61,533 nucleotides of DNA, from positions 1-61,533 of IMG/VR virus record IMGVR_UViG_3300020436_000012; one strand, 5' to 3'. Positions 26,609 through 34,313 of this stretch are shown piece by piece; position 1 is the first letter of the stretch, and every line of letters starts with the position of its first letter. The translations under genes and the position numbers were made by a program. The notes under the pieces were generated by a model. It did no database searches and had not been told where the DNA came from. It saw nothing but the letters and a program-made list of their open reading frames with translations. Origin of the DNA: a virus.

Positions 26609-27412
26609 ATGGAATATCAAGGTATTGAAATAGGAGACTGGGTATACGACGGTCCAAAAAGTTTCGTTATGAAACTTATGGATGCTTTTGGTACGCCTAA
26701 ATACATTGAAAAAAATCCAACAACTAACGAGGCTTATTCAGTCGTATTTAAAAATATTGACGGATTTGATTTTGTTCGTATTGTAGATTCAAACACAAAT
26801 AAATTACATCCTTATCCTGCAAAAATTTATGTAGAAGGCGGTTTGTATTTTAAAGTTCCTCACGAAATGGTTGGTGCTTTAAAAGATGCTTCTCCTACGA
26901 TTATGATTGATGAGTTAAATGGTTGGGTTATAGGTAAATGCGCAAGTTTATCAATAGCTGCTGCAACATTACAATTTGTAATTGATGCAGTTAATGGAAA
27001 TACTCCTCCTACTAGAGAAGAATATGATAGAAGATTAAAAAGAATTATAGATGACGGAGTTTTAGATCCTAAAATTAGCTGGTGGGAAGATAATCTAAAA
27101 GAAATGGGTGATGAAATGAAAACTTTTAAAGACGAAAACTTGACAGTAACAAAAGACGGACACACTGATGTTGCTTCTGCGAGTAGAGCTTGTAGACAAA
27201 TCACAGAAAACGTAGCGGATATATACAATGCTTTGCCCGCCGATGGGGAAGCATCATTGCCTAGTTGGTGGACTAATAAACTAGCAGTTAGTAATGCTTA
27301 TTTGGATTCTTTAAGAGATTATTTAGTACATAGTAGTGAAAGAGAAGAATCTTTAGCTATTAAAGAATGTACAGTGGAGATTAAATTAGACGATGCCCCT
27401 ACAAAAAGGTAA
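26609..27412 (+). CDS. Unrecognised phage protein, possible virion protein
   Basis: A 267-residue protein starting MEYQGIEIGDWVYDGPKSF. The ATG at 26609 is chosen over the one at 26573 because AGGGAG precedes it and the earlier ATG overlaps the -10 element. The C-terminal 100 residues contain a helical motif (LPSWWTNKLAVSNAYLDSLR) like those I associate with uncharacterised proteins of marine phages. No catalytic motif is visible. The gene opens a separate promoter-driven run of accessory genes and overlaps the next gene by 20 bases. Confidence 0.65.
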   Translation: MEYQGIEIGDWVYDGPKSFVMKLMDAFGTPKYIEKNPTTNEAYSVVFKNIDGFDFVRIVDSNTNKLHPYPAKIYVEGGLYFKVPHEMVGALKDASPTIMIDELNGWVIGKCASLSIAAATLQFVIDAVNGNTPPTREEYDRRLKRIIDDGVLDPKISWWEDNLKEMGDEMKTFKDENLTVTKDGHTDVASASRACRQITENVADIYNALPADGEASLPSWWTNKLAVSNAYLDSLRDYLVHSSEREESLAIKECTVEIKLDDAPTKR

Positions 27413-27596
27413 AAGTAAGAAAGTAATTTCTGCAAACATAAAAGAATTAACTAAAAAGAAGGGTGTAGGTAAATCTAGAAAAAAAGCTATTTCTACACTT
27501 GCAAAAAGGCGTGGAATCTCTCCGGCTAAGGCTCAGAGATTACAAGCCGTCGCGATCGCTCTAGGGAAATCCCGAAGATCGAGGAAACGTAAATAA
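27393..27596 (+). CDS. Small very basic phage protein
   Basis: A 67-residue protein with about one third Lys/Arg, starting MPLQKGKSKKVISANIKEL. Small proteins that open MPLxKGxSxKxIxxNI are common in phages and have no assigned role; here a second basic half (AKAQRLQAVAIALGKSRRSR) follows. The charge suggests nucleic acid binding. It starts inside the preceding gene. Confidence 0.65.
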   Translation: MPLQKGKSKKVISANIKELTKKKGVGKSRKKAISTLAKRRGISPAKAQRLQAVAIALGKSRRSRKRK

Positions 27597-27618
27597 ATTT
27601 TAAAAGGAGAATAGACTA

Positions 27619-28350
27619 ATGGCAAATAAAGCTATTCATAAGGTAAGCCCTGAGCTAACAGATAATGCTCAGTTTAAAAGCGTTGAAGAGATTCCCACAA
27701 CAATTTTGGGTGCGGGAGATACTATCTTAGTTTATCCTGGCTCTTATGCTGACCCACGCACATCTAATGTTGCAGATGTATCAATTGTCGGTGTTGGTGA
27801 TAGAGATGATGTTGTCTTCGCTGGATTTTCAGTCCCTGATGCGACATCTCAAGGAGCAAATGTTGTTATTAAAAACGTAACAATTAATGCTGCTGGACTA
27901 ATTGTTGGTAATACAGAAGTTACAGTTAAGGTATTTGATTCCGTAATTAACGGAACGGATGGACCTGCTAGAAGCGCTGCTCTTGCTATCGCAAACGGAG
28001 CAGTCACCGCTGGAGTTACCGACTCTAATACTGCAGGTGCTGCTGGCGTAAACATGAACGCCGCAATTACTCTTGATCACTGTGAACTAGGAACTACTGT
28101 AGGACCGGGATACGGTGTTGTTCAACACTGTTCTGGCGCTGTAACGATGAGATATTGCACAATTGCTAGTGATACCGGTGCTCTTTCCAATGGTAACATG
28201 ACTCTTGAACATTGCACATTCACAGGAGCTAATAGTTATGTTACTTCAATTGCTGCTGGCCTCGCACCAACAATTACGGTTCGTGGATCTCATGCTGCTG
28301 CCGCTAACGCAGGTAATCACACGGAGACAGTTGTAGCTGCAATTTCGTAA
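27619..28350 (+). CDS. Beta-helix-like structural/decoration protein
   Basis: A 243-residue protein with a strong ribosome site (AAAAGGAGA). After GDTILVYPGSYADPRTSN it consists of short beta-strand turns (VVIKNVTINAAGLIVGNTEV, TLDHCELG, TMRYCTIASD, TLEHCTFTG), the pattern of a right-handed parallel beta-helix as in pectate-lyase-like or capsid and fibre decoration proteins. No catalytic residues of a lyase are evident. The gene is less AT-rich than its neighbours, as are the tube gene and other genes likely to be highly expressed. The role as a virion protein is inferred. Confidence 0.6.
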   Translation: MANKAIHKVSPELTDNAQFKSVEEIPTTILGAGDTILVYPGSYADPRTSNVADVSIVGVGDRDDVVFAGFSVPDATSQGANVVIKNVTINAAGLIVGNTEVTVKVFDSVINGTDGPARSAALAIANGAVTAGVTDSNTAGAAGVNMNAAITLDHCELGTTVGPGYGVVQHCSGAVTMRYCTIASDTGALSNGNMTLEHCTFTGANSYVTSIAAGLAPTITVRGSHAAAANAGNHTETVVAAIS

Positions 28351-28364
28351 TAGGACTTAGTGGG

Positions 28365-28604
28365 GTGATTATATTTGAAAGAGAGCTTGTATTAGTTCAA
28401 GTTCTTTACTGGCTTCCAGACTATAATAACATATTGCAAGAATTCGTCTGGCAGACTTCTGATATTTCACCCCATTTTTCCAGAGTTCATAAGTTTTTAA
28501 ACTTCTGGCATGATAATATTGATGCTATAATACAAGAAGTTAATATTGCAAATACGAGCGGAAACTCGTATAATATTTCAAAAGGAGAAATTTACAATGG
28601 CTAG
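28365..28604 (+). CDS. usg: Usg-like protein
   Basis: A 79-residue protein starting with GTG (AGGA nine bases upstream). Its core VLYWLPDYNNILQEFVWQTS, then SRVHKFLNFWHDNI and QEVNIA, follows the bacterial Usg family (iLYr.PDhp.lLQ.fvWQ..D.aP.fp.lhkFLdFW...i....SVrva). Usg proteins are about 90 residues, known mainly from Alphaproteobacteria, and of unknown function; an old annotation as aspartate-semialdehyde dehydrogenase is not supported by its size. The N terminus is shorter here. The end overlaps the next gene by eight bases and contains that gene's promoter. Confidence 0.7.
   Translation: MIIFERELVLVQVLYWLPDYNNILQEFVWQTSDISPHFSRVHKFLNFWHDNIDAIIQEVNIANTSGNSYNISKGEIYNG
28546..28574 (+). 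promoter_or_regulatory. sigma70-like promoter with palindromic spacer
   Basis: TTGCAA (28546-28551), 17 bases, TATAAT (28569-28574). The spacer holds an inverted repeat, ACGAG (28554-28558) and CTCGT (28565-28569), reaching into the -10 box, which could be an operator or a DNA-structure element. Transcription would start near 28581, just before the AAAGGAG of the gene at 28597. Confidence 0.55.
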
Positions 28605-28848
28605 AAAAGTAATTGGATTTGACGTTACTGGCACACCTGAGAACTACAAAAACGCAGGGTCTGTTGATAAGGCAGCGATGGGTGGTTCCTCTTCAAAAGG
28701 TAATTATAACCAGCCAGGTGCCGTCGGTAAAAATGCCATGATGAAAGCTGCTAAAGGATATATTGATGCCGATGGCTCAATGGGTGAAAACTCTCCCTCT
28801 GCAGAAAATGGCGGCGCCCCTGTTAAGGGACGCGGATATAGCAAATAA
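28597..28848 (+). CDS. Small Gly/Ala/Lys-rich protein, unrecognised
   Basis: An 83-residue protein starting MARKVIGFDVTGTPENYKNA. The ATG at 28597 follows AAAGGAG, and longer in-frame readings would include the promoter and ribosome site. It has two related segments (NAGSVDKAAMGGSS and QPGAVGKNAMMKAAKG) and a flexible Gly-rich end. No family recognised. Good expression signals and low AT suggest an abundant small protein, possibly virion-associated. Confidence 0.6.
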   Translation: MARKVIGFDVTGTPENYKNAGSVDKAAMGGSSSKGNYNQPGAVGKNAMMKAAKGYIDADGSMGENSPSAENGGAPVKGRGYSK

Positions 28849-28859
28849 GGAGATCTAAT

Positions 28860-29096
28860 ATGGTTGCTAAACCTGGAGGTCTTGGTAATAATGAGATTGT
28901 TCAAATCGGCAGTAACCGGTATGGAGACATTGCGCCAGACGTTAAAAGAGTTGAGAAAGTTAAGGCTAGATATTTAGCTGGGGACAGCATTTTGTCTAAG
29001 CTCAAAGCTGTTTATAATGGTGAAGGTGTTAGAGTAGGTGAAACCCCTAGAAGAACTCTTGACTATGGAGCACCCTCTAAAGATAAAAATCCTTAA
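28860..29096 (+). CDS. Small protein, unrecognised
   Basis: A 78-residue protein with a clear ribosome site (AAGGAGAT), starting MVAKPGGLGNNEIVQIGSNR. It contains a basic stretch VKRVEKVKARYLAGD and ends in a flexible basic/polar tail. No family recognised. It follows the 83-residue gene by 11 bases and its stop abuts the ATG of the next small gene, so all three are co-transcribed. Confidence 0.6.
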   Translation: MVAKPGGLGNNEIVQIGSNRYGDIAPDVKRVEKVKARYLAGDSILSKLKAVYNGEGVRVGETPRRTLDYGAPSKDKNP

Positions 29097-29261
29097 ATGG
29101 CATATCTTACACCATCTTTTTTAAGAGAATCTCGTCATGCAAAAGTAACCAAAAAAGGAAGATATTTGCGTGATGGAGGATATAAAAAGAGAAAAACTAG
29201 ATCACCAAAAGTAAAAGTATTTAAAAAAGGAAGATTTATTCCTAAAGAATATTCATTCTAA
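29097..29261 (+). CDS. 54-residue very basic protein
   Basis: An open frame of 54 codons whose ATG follows the previous stop without a gap (TAAATG). It begins MAYLTPSFLRESRHAKVTKK and ends FIPKEYSF. Two related segments KKGRYLRDG and KKGRFIPKE enclose a Lys/Arg-rich centre. It is the last gene before the terminator. The charge suggests binding to DNA or RNA, but no family is recognised. Its placement in a tight operon supports it being real. Confidence 0.55.
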   Translation: MAYLTPSFLRESRHAKVTKKGRYLRDGGYKKRKTRSPKVKVFKKGRFIPKEYSF

Positions 29262-29264
29262 AAC

Positions 29265-29295
29265 AAAAGCCCTCAATCTTCTTGAGGGCTTTTTT
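29265..29295. terminator. Bidirectional terminator between convergent halves
   Basis: A 12-pair perfect stem, AAAAGCCCTCAA (29265-29276) with TTGAGGGCTTTT (29282-29293), around the loop TCTTC. A T-run follows it on the + strand and an A-run precedes it, giving a T-run on the - strand. It ends the late + strand operon and, just inside the last codons of the methyltransferase gene, the - strand operon. Confidence 0.92.
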
Positions 29296-29854
29296 CTATC
29301 ATATTGATTAACCATTTATTGTGAGGTTCACAAACATATACGTCTGCCTTACTGGTTTTTAAAACTTTGTTATATATTTCAGCCCTAGTTTCTATATCTA
29401 CACTTAAAAATACTAAGTCTTCGTGTTCTAGTTTAGAGTAATCAAAATCGTTCCCATCCATATGTAATATAGTAATTTTGTTTTCAACATTAGCGGCTTT
29501 AATTAAAAGATTTCCAATTTTTACACATCTTTCATCATAGTCTAGTCCAATAAGATTAATATAAGGGTATTGTTTGTGTATATCAAATAAACTATAAGGA
29601 TATAGACCCGATCCTACAAGTATTAAAGTTTTACATTCTTTAAATTTATATCTTTTCTTTTTTGTTTTTAGAGTTCTTGCTATCCAAGCATCTTTTTCGC
29701 ACAATTCAAACCCAAGGCTAAAGTCATTTTGTTCTTTAAAGTACTGTATCCAAGTCCACTCATTATTTTCAATACCTTTTTGCCAATTAATTTTTTCGTC
29801 TTTTAATTTTTTAATTGTATTCGAGGAGAATTTTAGCTGTTTTTCTTGTGCCAT
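29273..29854 (-). CDS. Class I SAM-dependent methyltransferase-like protein
   Basis: A 193-residue protein with a Rossmann methyltransferase core: motif I LILVGSGLYPYSLFDIH, an acidic strand end LIGLDYDERCVKIG (ribose-binding Asp), and ITILHMDGNDFDY, DLVFLSVDI downstream. The loop after motif I (GSGLYPYS) resembles nicotianamine-synthase-like and other small-molecule methyltransferases more than DNA methylases, and no NPPY/DPPY motif is present. It overlaps the glycosyltransferase gene by 44 bases, and the two are last in the - strand operon. Substrate unknown; a sugar or small metabolite handled with the neighbouring glycosyltransferase is possible. Confidence 0.65.
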   Translation of the reverse strand: MAQEKQLKFSSNTIKKLKDEKINWQKGIENNEWTWIQYFKEQNDFSLGFELCEKDAWIARTLKTKKKRYKFKECKTLILVGSGLYPYSLFDIHKQYPYINLIGLDYDERCVKIGNLLIKAANVENKITILHMDGNDFDYSKLEHEDLVFLSVDIETRAEIYNKVLKTSKADVYVCEPHNKWLINMIEKSPQED

Positions 29855-30941
29855 CTAAATCAAACTCACAATTCTTTGGAAACTCATCATACTCATTTAG
29901 TATCTCTCTTATGTATTTAGAAATATTTTTTAAGTCTCTTACAGAACACACCTTAAACAGATCATAAGGTTTCATAACATAACTACGAACAAACTGTTCG
30001 ACCTTACCTCCATCTTCTCTTGGAATGATAATACTAGGAGTTCTACTAGAGAGTATCTCCATTGTACTGTTGTAACCCCCATAAGTAATAAACATAGTAG
30101 AAGACTCTATCAATCTAGATAAATTAGGAATGTAATCTACGGCTAATATATTACTTTTTTTGCGAATCCCTATTTTATCTTTCAGCTTTTTATTAGCCAT
30201 AAGGACTATAAAATCTAATTCTGGAAATTCTTTTGCAGCTCTTAGTATATTAGAAAATATTGATAAGCTTTCTTCTTTATTAAGACCTACACTCACATAA
30301 ACTTTATTATTTAACCTTTTGTGTTTTTCTTGTTTGGGATCGGTAACGTAGCCTGTATATTCTATTTTTGACTCAATTTCTTTGTACAATAACGCTGGGT
30401 CATAAAAAGACAGAGAGTCTGGTAATAACGGCAATATTTTTGGGTCGCCGTGAATCAATATTTTATCTAAGTATTGATTAACTACTAGATTTTGTGTTTT
30501 TGCTACCCAGTCTTTTAATCCTTGCTCATGTGGCTCATCCCAAGGAAAATCCCTAATACTACATATAATTTTTATTCCTTTTGCTTTCGCTGCTTCAAAA
30601 AAAGAAAATAATTCAAATGCCCACTGATGTCTACAAAAAGGAAACCCTTCTGATACTATAACACTAATATTATTATCGTTTAAAAAATTCTTCCATCTCG
30701 CTATTCTTTTTATCACTAAAGGTTCTTTCATTAAAGCTTTAAAAATATTTGGCTCTGAATGGTCGTAGTCTTCTTCTTTAACTAGTGTGTATTCTTTTTT
30801 AATTCCCTTAATTTCTAGAGGAGGCTTAAATAAATGATTAACAATACAACAATCAGTAAATTTAGCTGTTTCTTCTGCAATATGTTTTATTCTCATACTA
30901 TGGCCTAGCCCGCTATAATATTGCGTCAGAAACAAAATCAT
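29811..30941 (-). CDS. GT-B glycosyltransferase (GT28/MurG-like)
   Basis: A 376-residue protein with the GT-B signature ends. The N-terminal GLGHSMRIKHIAEE is the GxGH..R turn of MurG-like and related predicted transferases. The C-terminal nucleotide-sugar-binding segment is MFITYGGYNSTMEILSSRTP followed by PSIIIPR. Length fits the family. The stop of ThyX overlaps its start. Phage GT-B enzymes glycosylate DNA bases, virion proteins or host surface polymers; nothing in the sequence tells which acceptor is used. The overlap with a methyltransferase gene suggests a two-step decoration. Confidence 0.8.
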   Translation of the reverse strand: MILFLTQYYSGLGHSMRIKHIAEETAKFTDCCIVNHLFKPPLEIKGIKKEYTLVKEEDYDHSEPNIFKALMKEPLVIKRIARWKNFLNDNNISVIVSEGFPFCRHQWAFELFSFFEAAKAKGIKIICSIRDFPWDEPHEQGLKDWVAKTQNLVVNQYLDKILIHGDPKILPLLPDSLSFYDPALLYKEIESKIEYTGYVTDPKQEKHKRLNNKVYVSVGLNKEESLSIFSNILRAAKEFPELDFIVLMANKKLKDKIGIRKKSNILAVDYIPNLSRLIESSTMFITYGGYNSTMEILSSRTPSIIIPREDGGKVEQFVRSYVMKPYDLFKVCSVRDLKNISKYIREILNEYDEFPKNCEFDLDGTRKTAKILLEYN

Positions 30942-31603
30942 TCGCTGACAAATTCCTTAATCATTGGAAAAATAGGTTCAATAGCCTGAGCACACGCACG
31001 AGCTACTTCCATATGTTCTTTTTGCGTACCGTGCCCACTACGTAGCTCAACGTAATGCACCCACGATCTAAGAGTACCATTCATATAAATTCTACTTTCT
31101 ATGTTACCCTCTGGAAGCACCGCTCTAGCTTGTTCTTTAGCAATCCCATTTTCGATAGCCCAACGATATACTTTTTGCGCACGCTCAATTACAGTAAGCT
31201 GTTTATGGTGCCAAGTTTCTTTTATTCCAGTATCGTCAGTTTCTACACTATTTTGTCTATTTTTAGTATCTTGAAGTCTTGCTTCTCTTGTTGTAAAGTC
31301 TAAATCTTTAGTGGGATCAGCATACCTTTGGCTAAACTCTTGAAAAGAGAATGAGCGATGTCTTAAAATTTGTCTTGCAATATCCCTAGTAGTTTCAATT
31401 TCTAAACAAACACTAGCCATCTCTAAAGGAGACCAATGTCCGTGTTTAATTAAATAACGAATTAGCTTTTCACTTGTTTCGTTATTCATTTGGTTATCGG
31501 GGTTAGATACTCTTGCACAATATGCTACAACATCTTGTACAGTGTCTAACCCAATAAATGCTTGTTCTGGTGTTTGTGAATATGATATTAATCTTACGTT
31601 CAT
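30938..31603 (-). CDS. thyX: Flavin-dependent thymidylate synthase
   Basis: A 221-residue protein with the ThyX signature RHRSFSFQEFSQRYAD (RHRxxSxxxxSxRY), which binds FAD and dUMP. It makes dTMP from dUMP using folate and NAD(P)H. The ATG at 31603 is used because it overlaps the upstream stop (ATGA) and gives the typical start MNVRLISYSQTP; the frame also extends to a TTG at 31615. Together with dUTPase upstream it supplies dUMP and then dTMP, which suits an AT-rich genome. Confidence 0.97.
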   Translation of the reverse strand: MNVRLISYSQTPEQAFIGLDTVQDVVAYCARVSNPDNQMNNETSEKLIRYLIKHGHWSPLEMASVCLEIETTRDIARQILRHRSFSFQEFSQRYADPTKDLDFTTREARLQDTKNRQNSVETDDTGIKETWHHKQLTVIERAQKVYRWAIENGIAKEQARAVLPEGNIESRIYMNGTLRSWVHYVELRSGHGTQKEHMEVARACAQAIEPIFPMIKEFVSE

Positions 31604-31824
31604 AATCTTAGCCAAGTCCTTAATCTCTTATTTAAATCTCTTAGTTCTTTAGTCATATATATTATAGCAAATAACATTGCATTACCAAGTAATACAAAAA
31701 ATAGTTGTGATAAAGTAAAACTATCAATAAAAAACAAATAAATTTCTATCAATATAAATTCTATATTTATTTTAAGTAACCAAAATATAGGATCTTTTAG
31801 TTTATCTAGTACCACTACTACCAA
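31600..31824 (-). CDS. Small two-helix membrane protein
   Basis: About 74 residues with two predicted membrane spans (FWLLKINIEFILIEIYLFFI and LSQLFFVLLGNAMLFAIIYM) and a basic C-terminal tail (KELRDLNKRLRTWLRL). It starts at a TTG (31824) five bases after GAGG, inside the dUTPase end; an in-frame GTG at 31815 is an alternative. Its stop overlaps the ThyX ATG. Size, two spans and charged tail are compatible with a holin, but its place among nucleotide genes does not support that strongly. Confidence 0.55.
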   Translation of the reverse strand: MVVVVLDKLKDPIFWLLKINIEFILIEIYLFFIDSFTLSQLFFVLLGNAMLFAIIYMTKELRDLNKRLRTWLRL

Positions 31825-32398
31825 ATCCCCCTCTATTAATAATTAATTCTTCTGTATCATTTTCACTAAGAGACACAGTTTCTCTTTTTGGTTTTTTTAC
31901 TAAACCTCGTTTTTTTACTTTTTCTTCTTGTACCCACGGGTGCGCATTAGATAGTATCACTGTCTGTTCTATAGCATCTACATATTCAAAAGATACTTGG
32001 GGCACTGGTCTAAAACATGCTTGTGCTATTCTGTCTCCTGGAGATATAGTAAAAGTCCTGTTTCCCGAATTATAAAGTATAATTTTTACTTCATTTCTGT
32101 AAGCAAAATCAACTGTTCCGGGACTGTTAACTATCATTATACCATTTTTATGAGCTAATCCGCTTCTAGGTCTAATTTGTATTTCCCAAAAAGGATTATC
32201 TATTTGAAAGTATAATCCTGTTCCTACAGTATCTCTACAATTAGGTTCTAATACTATTTCTTCTAGTTCACAAGCTCTTAAATCATACCCAGCATCAAAA
32301 GGATACTGTTGTTGTAGATTCCAAGTAATACCTAATTTTTCTTCTAATTCTTTAGCGAGTTCACTTTTTTCTATTTTTACACTAAGATGTTGAGACAC
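31802..32398 (-). CDS. dut: dUTPase (trimeric type) with an insertion
   Basis: A 198-residue protein with all five motifs of trimeric dUTPase: DAGYDLRA, RPRSGLAHKNGI, NSPGTVDFAYRNE, GDRIAQACF and the P-loop-like end RGGFGSSG. It hydrolyses dUTP to dUMP, keeping uracil out of DNA and feeding ThyX. The usual length is about 150; the extra residues are an N-terminal extension and a 40-45-residue insertion before the last motif (charged, KKRGLVKKPKRE), which may alter nucleotide closing or bind a partner. It overlaps both neighbours. Confidence 0.95.
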   Translation of the reverse strand: MSQHLSVKIEKSELAKELEEKLGITWNLQQQYPFDAGYDLRACELEEIVLEPNCRDTVGTGLYFQIDNPFWEIQIRPRSGLAHKNGIMIVNSPGTVDFAYRNEVKIILYNSGNRTFTISPGDRIAQACFRPVPQVSFEYVDAIEQTVILSNAHPWVQEEKVKKRGLVKKPKRETVSLSENDTEELIINRGGFGSSGTR

Positions 32399-33236
32399 CT
32401 TGCAACTCCTCCCAAGCTTCTTGACCGTGTTTACCTGCTGTTATTGCTAGTTCGTTATGTTTTTTTAAGGTGATAAGTTTTTCGTTTCGTAACAAAATTT
32501 CTTTACTCTCGTTTAAGTTTTTTAAGAATTTTGATTTTGCAGGTTTGATAGGTAGAGAATCTAGTAAGTTATCAAGAGTTTTATATTCTCTTGCCAGTGT
32601 TTGAGCACGTTTAGGGCCAATACCTTCTACTCCCATAATATTATCACTCTTATCCCCTTCAATTATTCTTGATAACATGTATTCTTCTGGTGTGACTTGA
32701 TAATCCTCAATGAGAGTGTCTATAGTTATTTCTTTTCTAGAAAACATGTTAAATATAGACACTTCGTTATTAATTAATTGAAACAAATCTCTATCACTTG
32801 AAATTACCCATGTGTGTTCATAAGAAGGAGAAATATTATTACACAAATACGCAATAATATCATCAGCTTCTATACCTCTAAATTTGTAATTTTCAAAAGG
32901 GATTAGGTCAGGTATGACGTTTAAACAAGAGAAAAATTTATCAAATTTTTCTACGGTTTCTGGGTCTGTTGGTTTTTTTCTATTTGCTTTGTAGGTAGTA
33001 AGAAGGTCGTTTCTGTAATAACTTCTTCCAAAATCAAAACAAACTATCGTTCTTTGAGCTTGATAGCTCTTAGATAAGCTTTCAACGGTTCTTATAAAAT
33101 CCTCTGTAAAGTTATCTACGTTTTTTCTTTGTAGCCATCTAAATGCTAAATTGTTAGCATCTACTAGTAATAAATTAGTGGCTGCAGCAGAGGCGTTTTC
33201 TACCTCTACTAAATCATTCCACGCTTTAGTATTCAT
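32382..33236 (-). CDS. 5'-3' exonuclease (FEN/T5-T7 type)
   Basis: A 284-residue protein with the FEN nuclease layout: LLLVDANNLAFRW, VCFDFGRSYYRNDLLTTYKA, KFRGIEADDIIAYL, VISSDRDLFQL (metal-binding acids), then the helix-3-turn-helix DKSDNIMGVEGIGPKRAQTL. It probably removes RNA primers and degrades DNA 5' ends next to the phage family A polymerase, which itself lacks this domain. It is the first gene after a strong promoter, with a good ribosome site (AAAGGA). Confidence 0.9.
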   Translation of the reverse strand: MNTKAWNDLVEVENASAAATNLLLVDANNLAFRWLQRKNVDNFTEDFIRTVESLSKSYQAQRTIVCFDFGRSYYRNDLLTTYKANRKKPTDPETVEKFDKFFSCLNVIPDLIPFENYKFRGIEADDIIAYLCNNISPSYEHTWVISSDRDLFQLINNEVSIFNMFSRKEITIDTLIEDYQVTPEEYMLSRIIEGDKSDNIMGVEGIGPKRAQTLAREYKTLDNLLDSLPIKPAKSKFLKNLNESKEILLRNEKLITLKKHNELAITAGKHGQEAWEELQGVSTS

Positions 33237-33260
33237 AATATTTCCTTTCTGTATTTATAT

Positions 33261-33289
33261 ATTATAGCAATATATAAACATAGAGTCAA
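33261..33289 (-). promoter_or_regulatory. Strong sigma70-like promoter, - strand
   Basis: Read on the - strand: TTGACT (33289-33284), 17 bases, TATAAT (33266-33261). It is one mismatch from consensus, in the 65-base gap before the exonuclease. Transcription would start near 33254 and could run through dUTPase, ThyX, glycosyltransferase and methyltransferase to the terminator at 29.27 kb. Confidence 0.85.
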
Positions 33290-33301
33290 ATAATATTATT
33301 C

Positions 33302-34291
33302 TTATGTTGCTTTTCTACTCAAATCTAAAGTCACGCAGTGGAAACCGCCACTGATAATTCTGTCATGTCTTAGCTCTAGAGGAATAGCTTCAATTTTATG
33401 TTTCTTAAGTTTTTGTATTAACTGTTTTTGTTTTCTATCTACTATTGCTAAATTTGGATTCACACTCAAAAGATTTAATCCAATCCATGCACTTGCTCCC
33501 CAAGGAAGCTCTGTTTTATTGCTAGCACTATAACATTCATCTATCCATATCTTGTCCCATGATTTAAATAACTTCGGTTCATTTTCTTGAGTTACTCGAC
33601 TAGCATTATATAAAACTAACCCTTCTCTCAAAGGGATAATTGTACTATCTAGGTGTGCATATGAATATAAATTATGTAAAATATGTACTTTTTTGTCCAT
33701 AAGAATATCTTGTAACCATTGACCCCCTAACTCGTTTCCTGTATTACTTACTTGATAAAGAATATCATTGTTTATTCTCATACAGTTAGCAGCTTCAAAC
33801 ATGGGTTCTTTATTTAAAAGAGTTGGTTTTCTATCTATATCATCAGTTTGATAATTTTCTTCTTTATAACTTGGGGTTGGAGCTTTAACCCATTTATAAC
33901 CGTCTTTCCATTTTTTAGTAAAAATATCTTTATATGCTTGAGTTTCATTTTTTCTATCAATTAACGGAGATGGGGTTTCTATTATAGTATTCCCAACAAT
34001 TAAAGTTAAGTCTCTAGGACAATGATAATGGTATTCTGGTTTTTTAGTCGGGTCTGGTCTATGAACTTTTACTCCTAAACTTTTTAAAGTATTACTTAGT
34101 GTATCTAAGTCTTCTTCTTGTTCTTCTACTAACCAAGCCGGAAAAAGACCTGAAGATGTTAATATTTCTTTTTCAGTATACGTTGGATACATACAACTCA
34201 TTAAACTTTTATTAGGTTTAGGTATTTTACTTCCTATTGCTGATCCTACTATAACTTCTTCTAATTGATCCCATTCATTATTGCAAGTCAT
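33302..34291 (-). CDS. Amidinotransferase-like protein (AGAT/GATM family)
   Basis: A 329-residue protein resembling glycine amidinotransferase and other arginine-amidino transferases: CPRDLTLIVGNTIIETP, FEAANCMRINNDI (acid residue 166), YAHLDSTIIPLREGLVLYN (His213) and the end GGFHCVTLDLSR with Cys319. These correspond to the Asp/Glu-His-Cys catalytic set and the GGGFHCWTCD end of human AGAT. Such enzymes move the amidino group of arginine onto an amine. The ATG at 34291 is preferred over the in-frame TTG at 34309 because the family opening EWDxLxEVIVG follows it closely. It is the last gene of a tightly packed block of unusual enzymes. Acceptor unknown. Confidence 0.75.
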   Translation of the reverse strand: MTCNNEWDQLEEVIVGSAIGSKIPKPNKSLMSCMYPTYTEKEILTSSGLFPAWLVEEQEEDLDTLSNTLKSLGVKVHRPDPTKKPEYHYHCPRDLTLIVGNTIIETPSPLIDRKNETQAYKDIFTKKWKDGYKWVKAPTPSYKEENYQTDDIDRKPTLLNKEPMFEAANCMRINNDILYQVSNTGNELGGQWLQDILMDKKVHILHNLYSYAHLDSTIIPLREGLVLYNASRVTQENEPKLFKSWDKIWIDECYSASNKTELPWGASAWIGLNLLSVNPNLAIVDRKQKQLIQKLKKHKIEAIPLELRHDRIISGGFHCVTLDLSRKAT

Positions 34292-34313
34292 TGTATATCT
34301 ACTCTGCAAATTG

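Noticed and set aside
28365-28604. Annotation of the Usg-like gene as aspartate-semialdehyde dehydrogenase
   Set aside because: At 79 residues it is far too small and lacks the Rossmann and catalytic Cys motifs; that name for Usg is a historical error.
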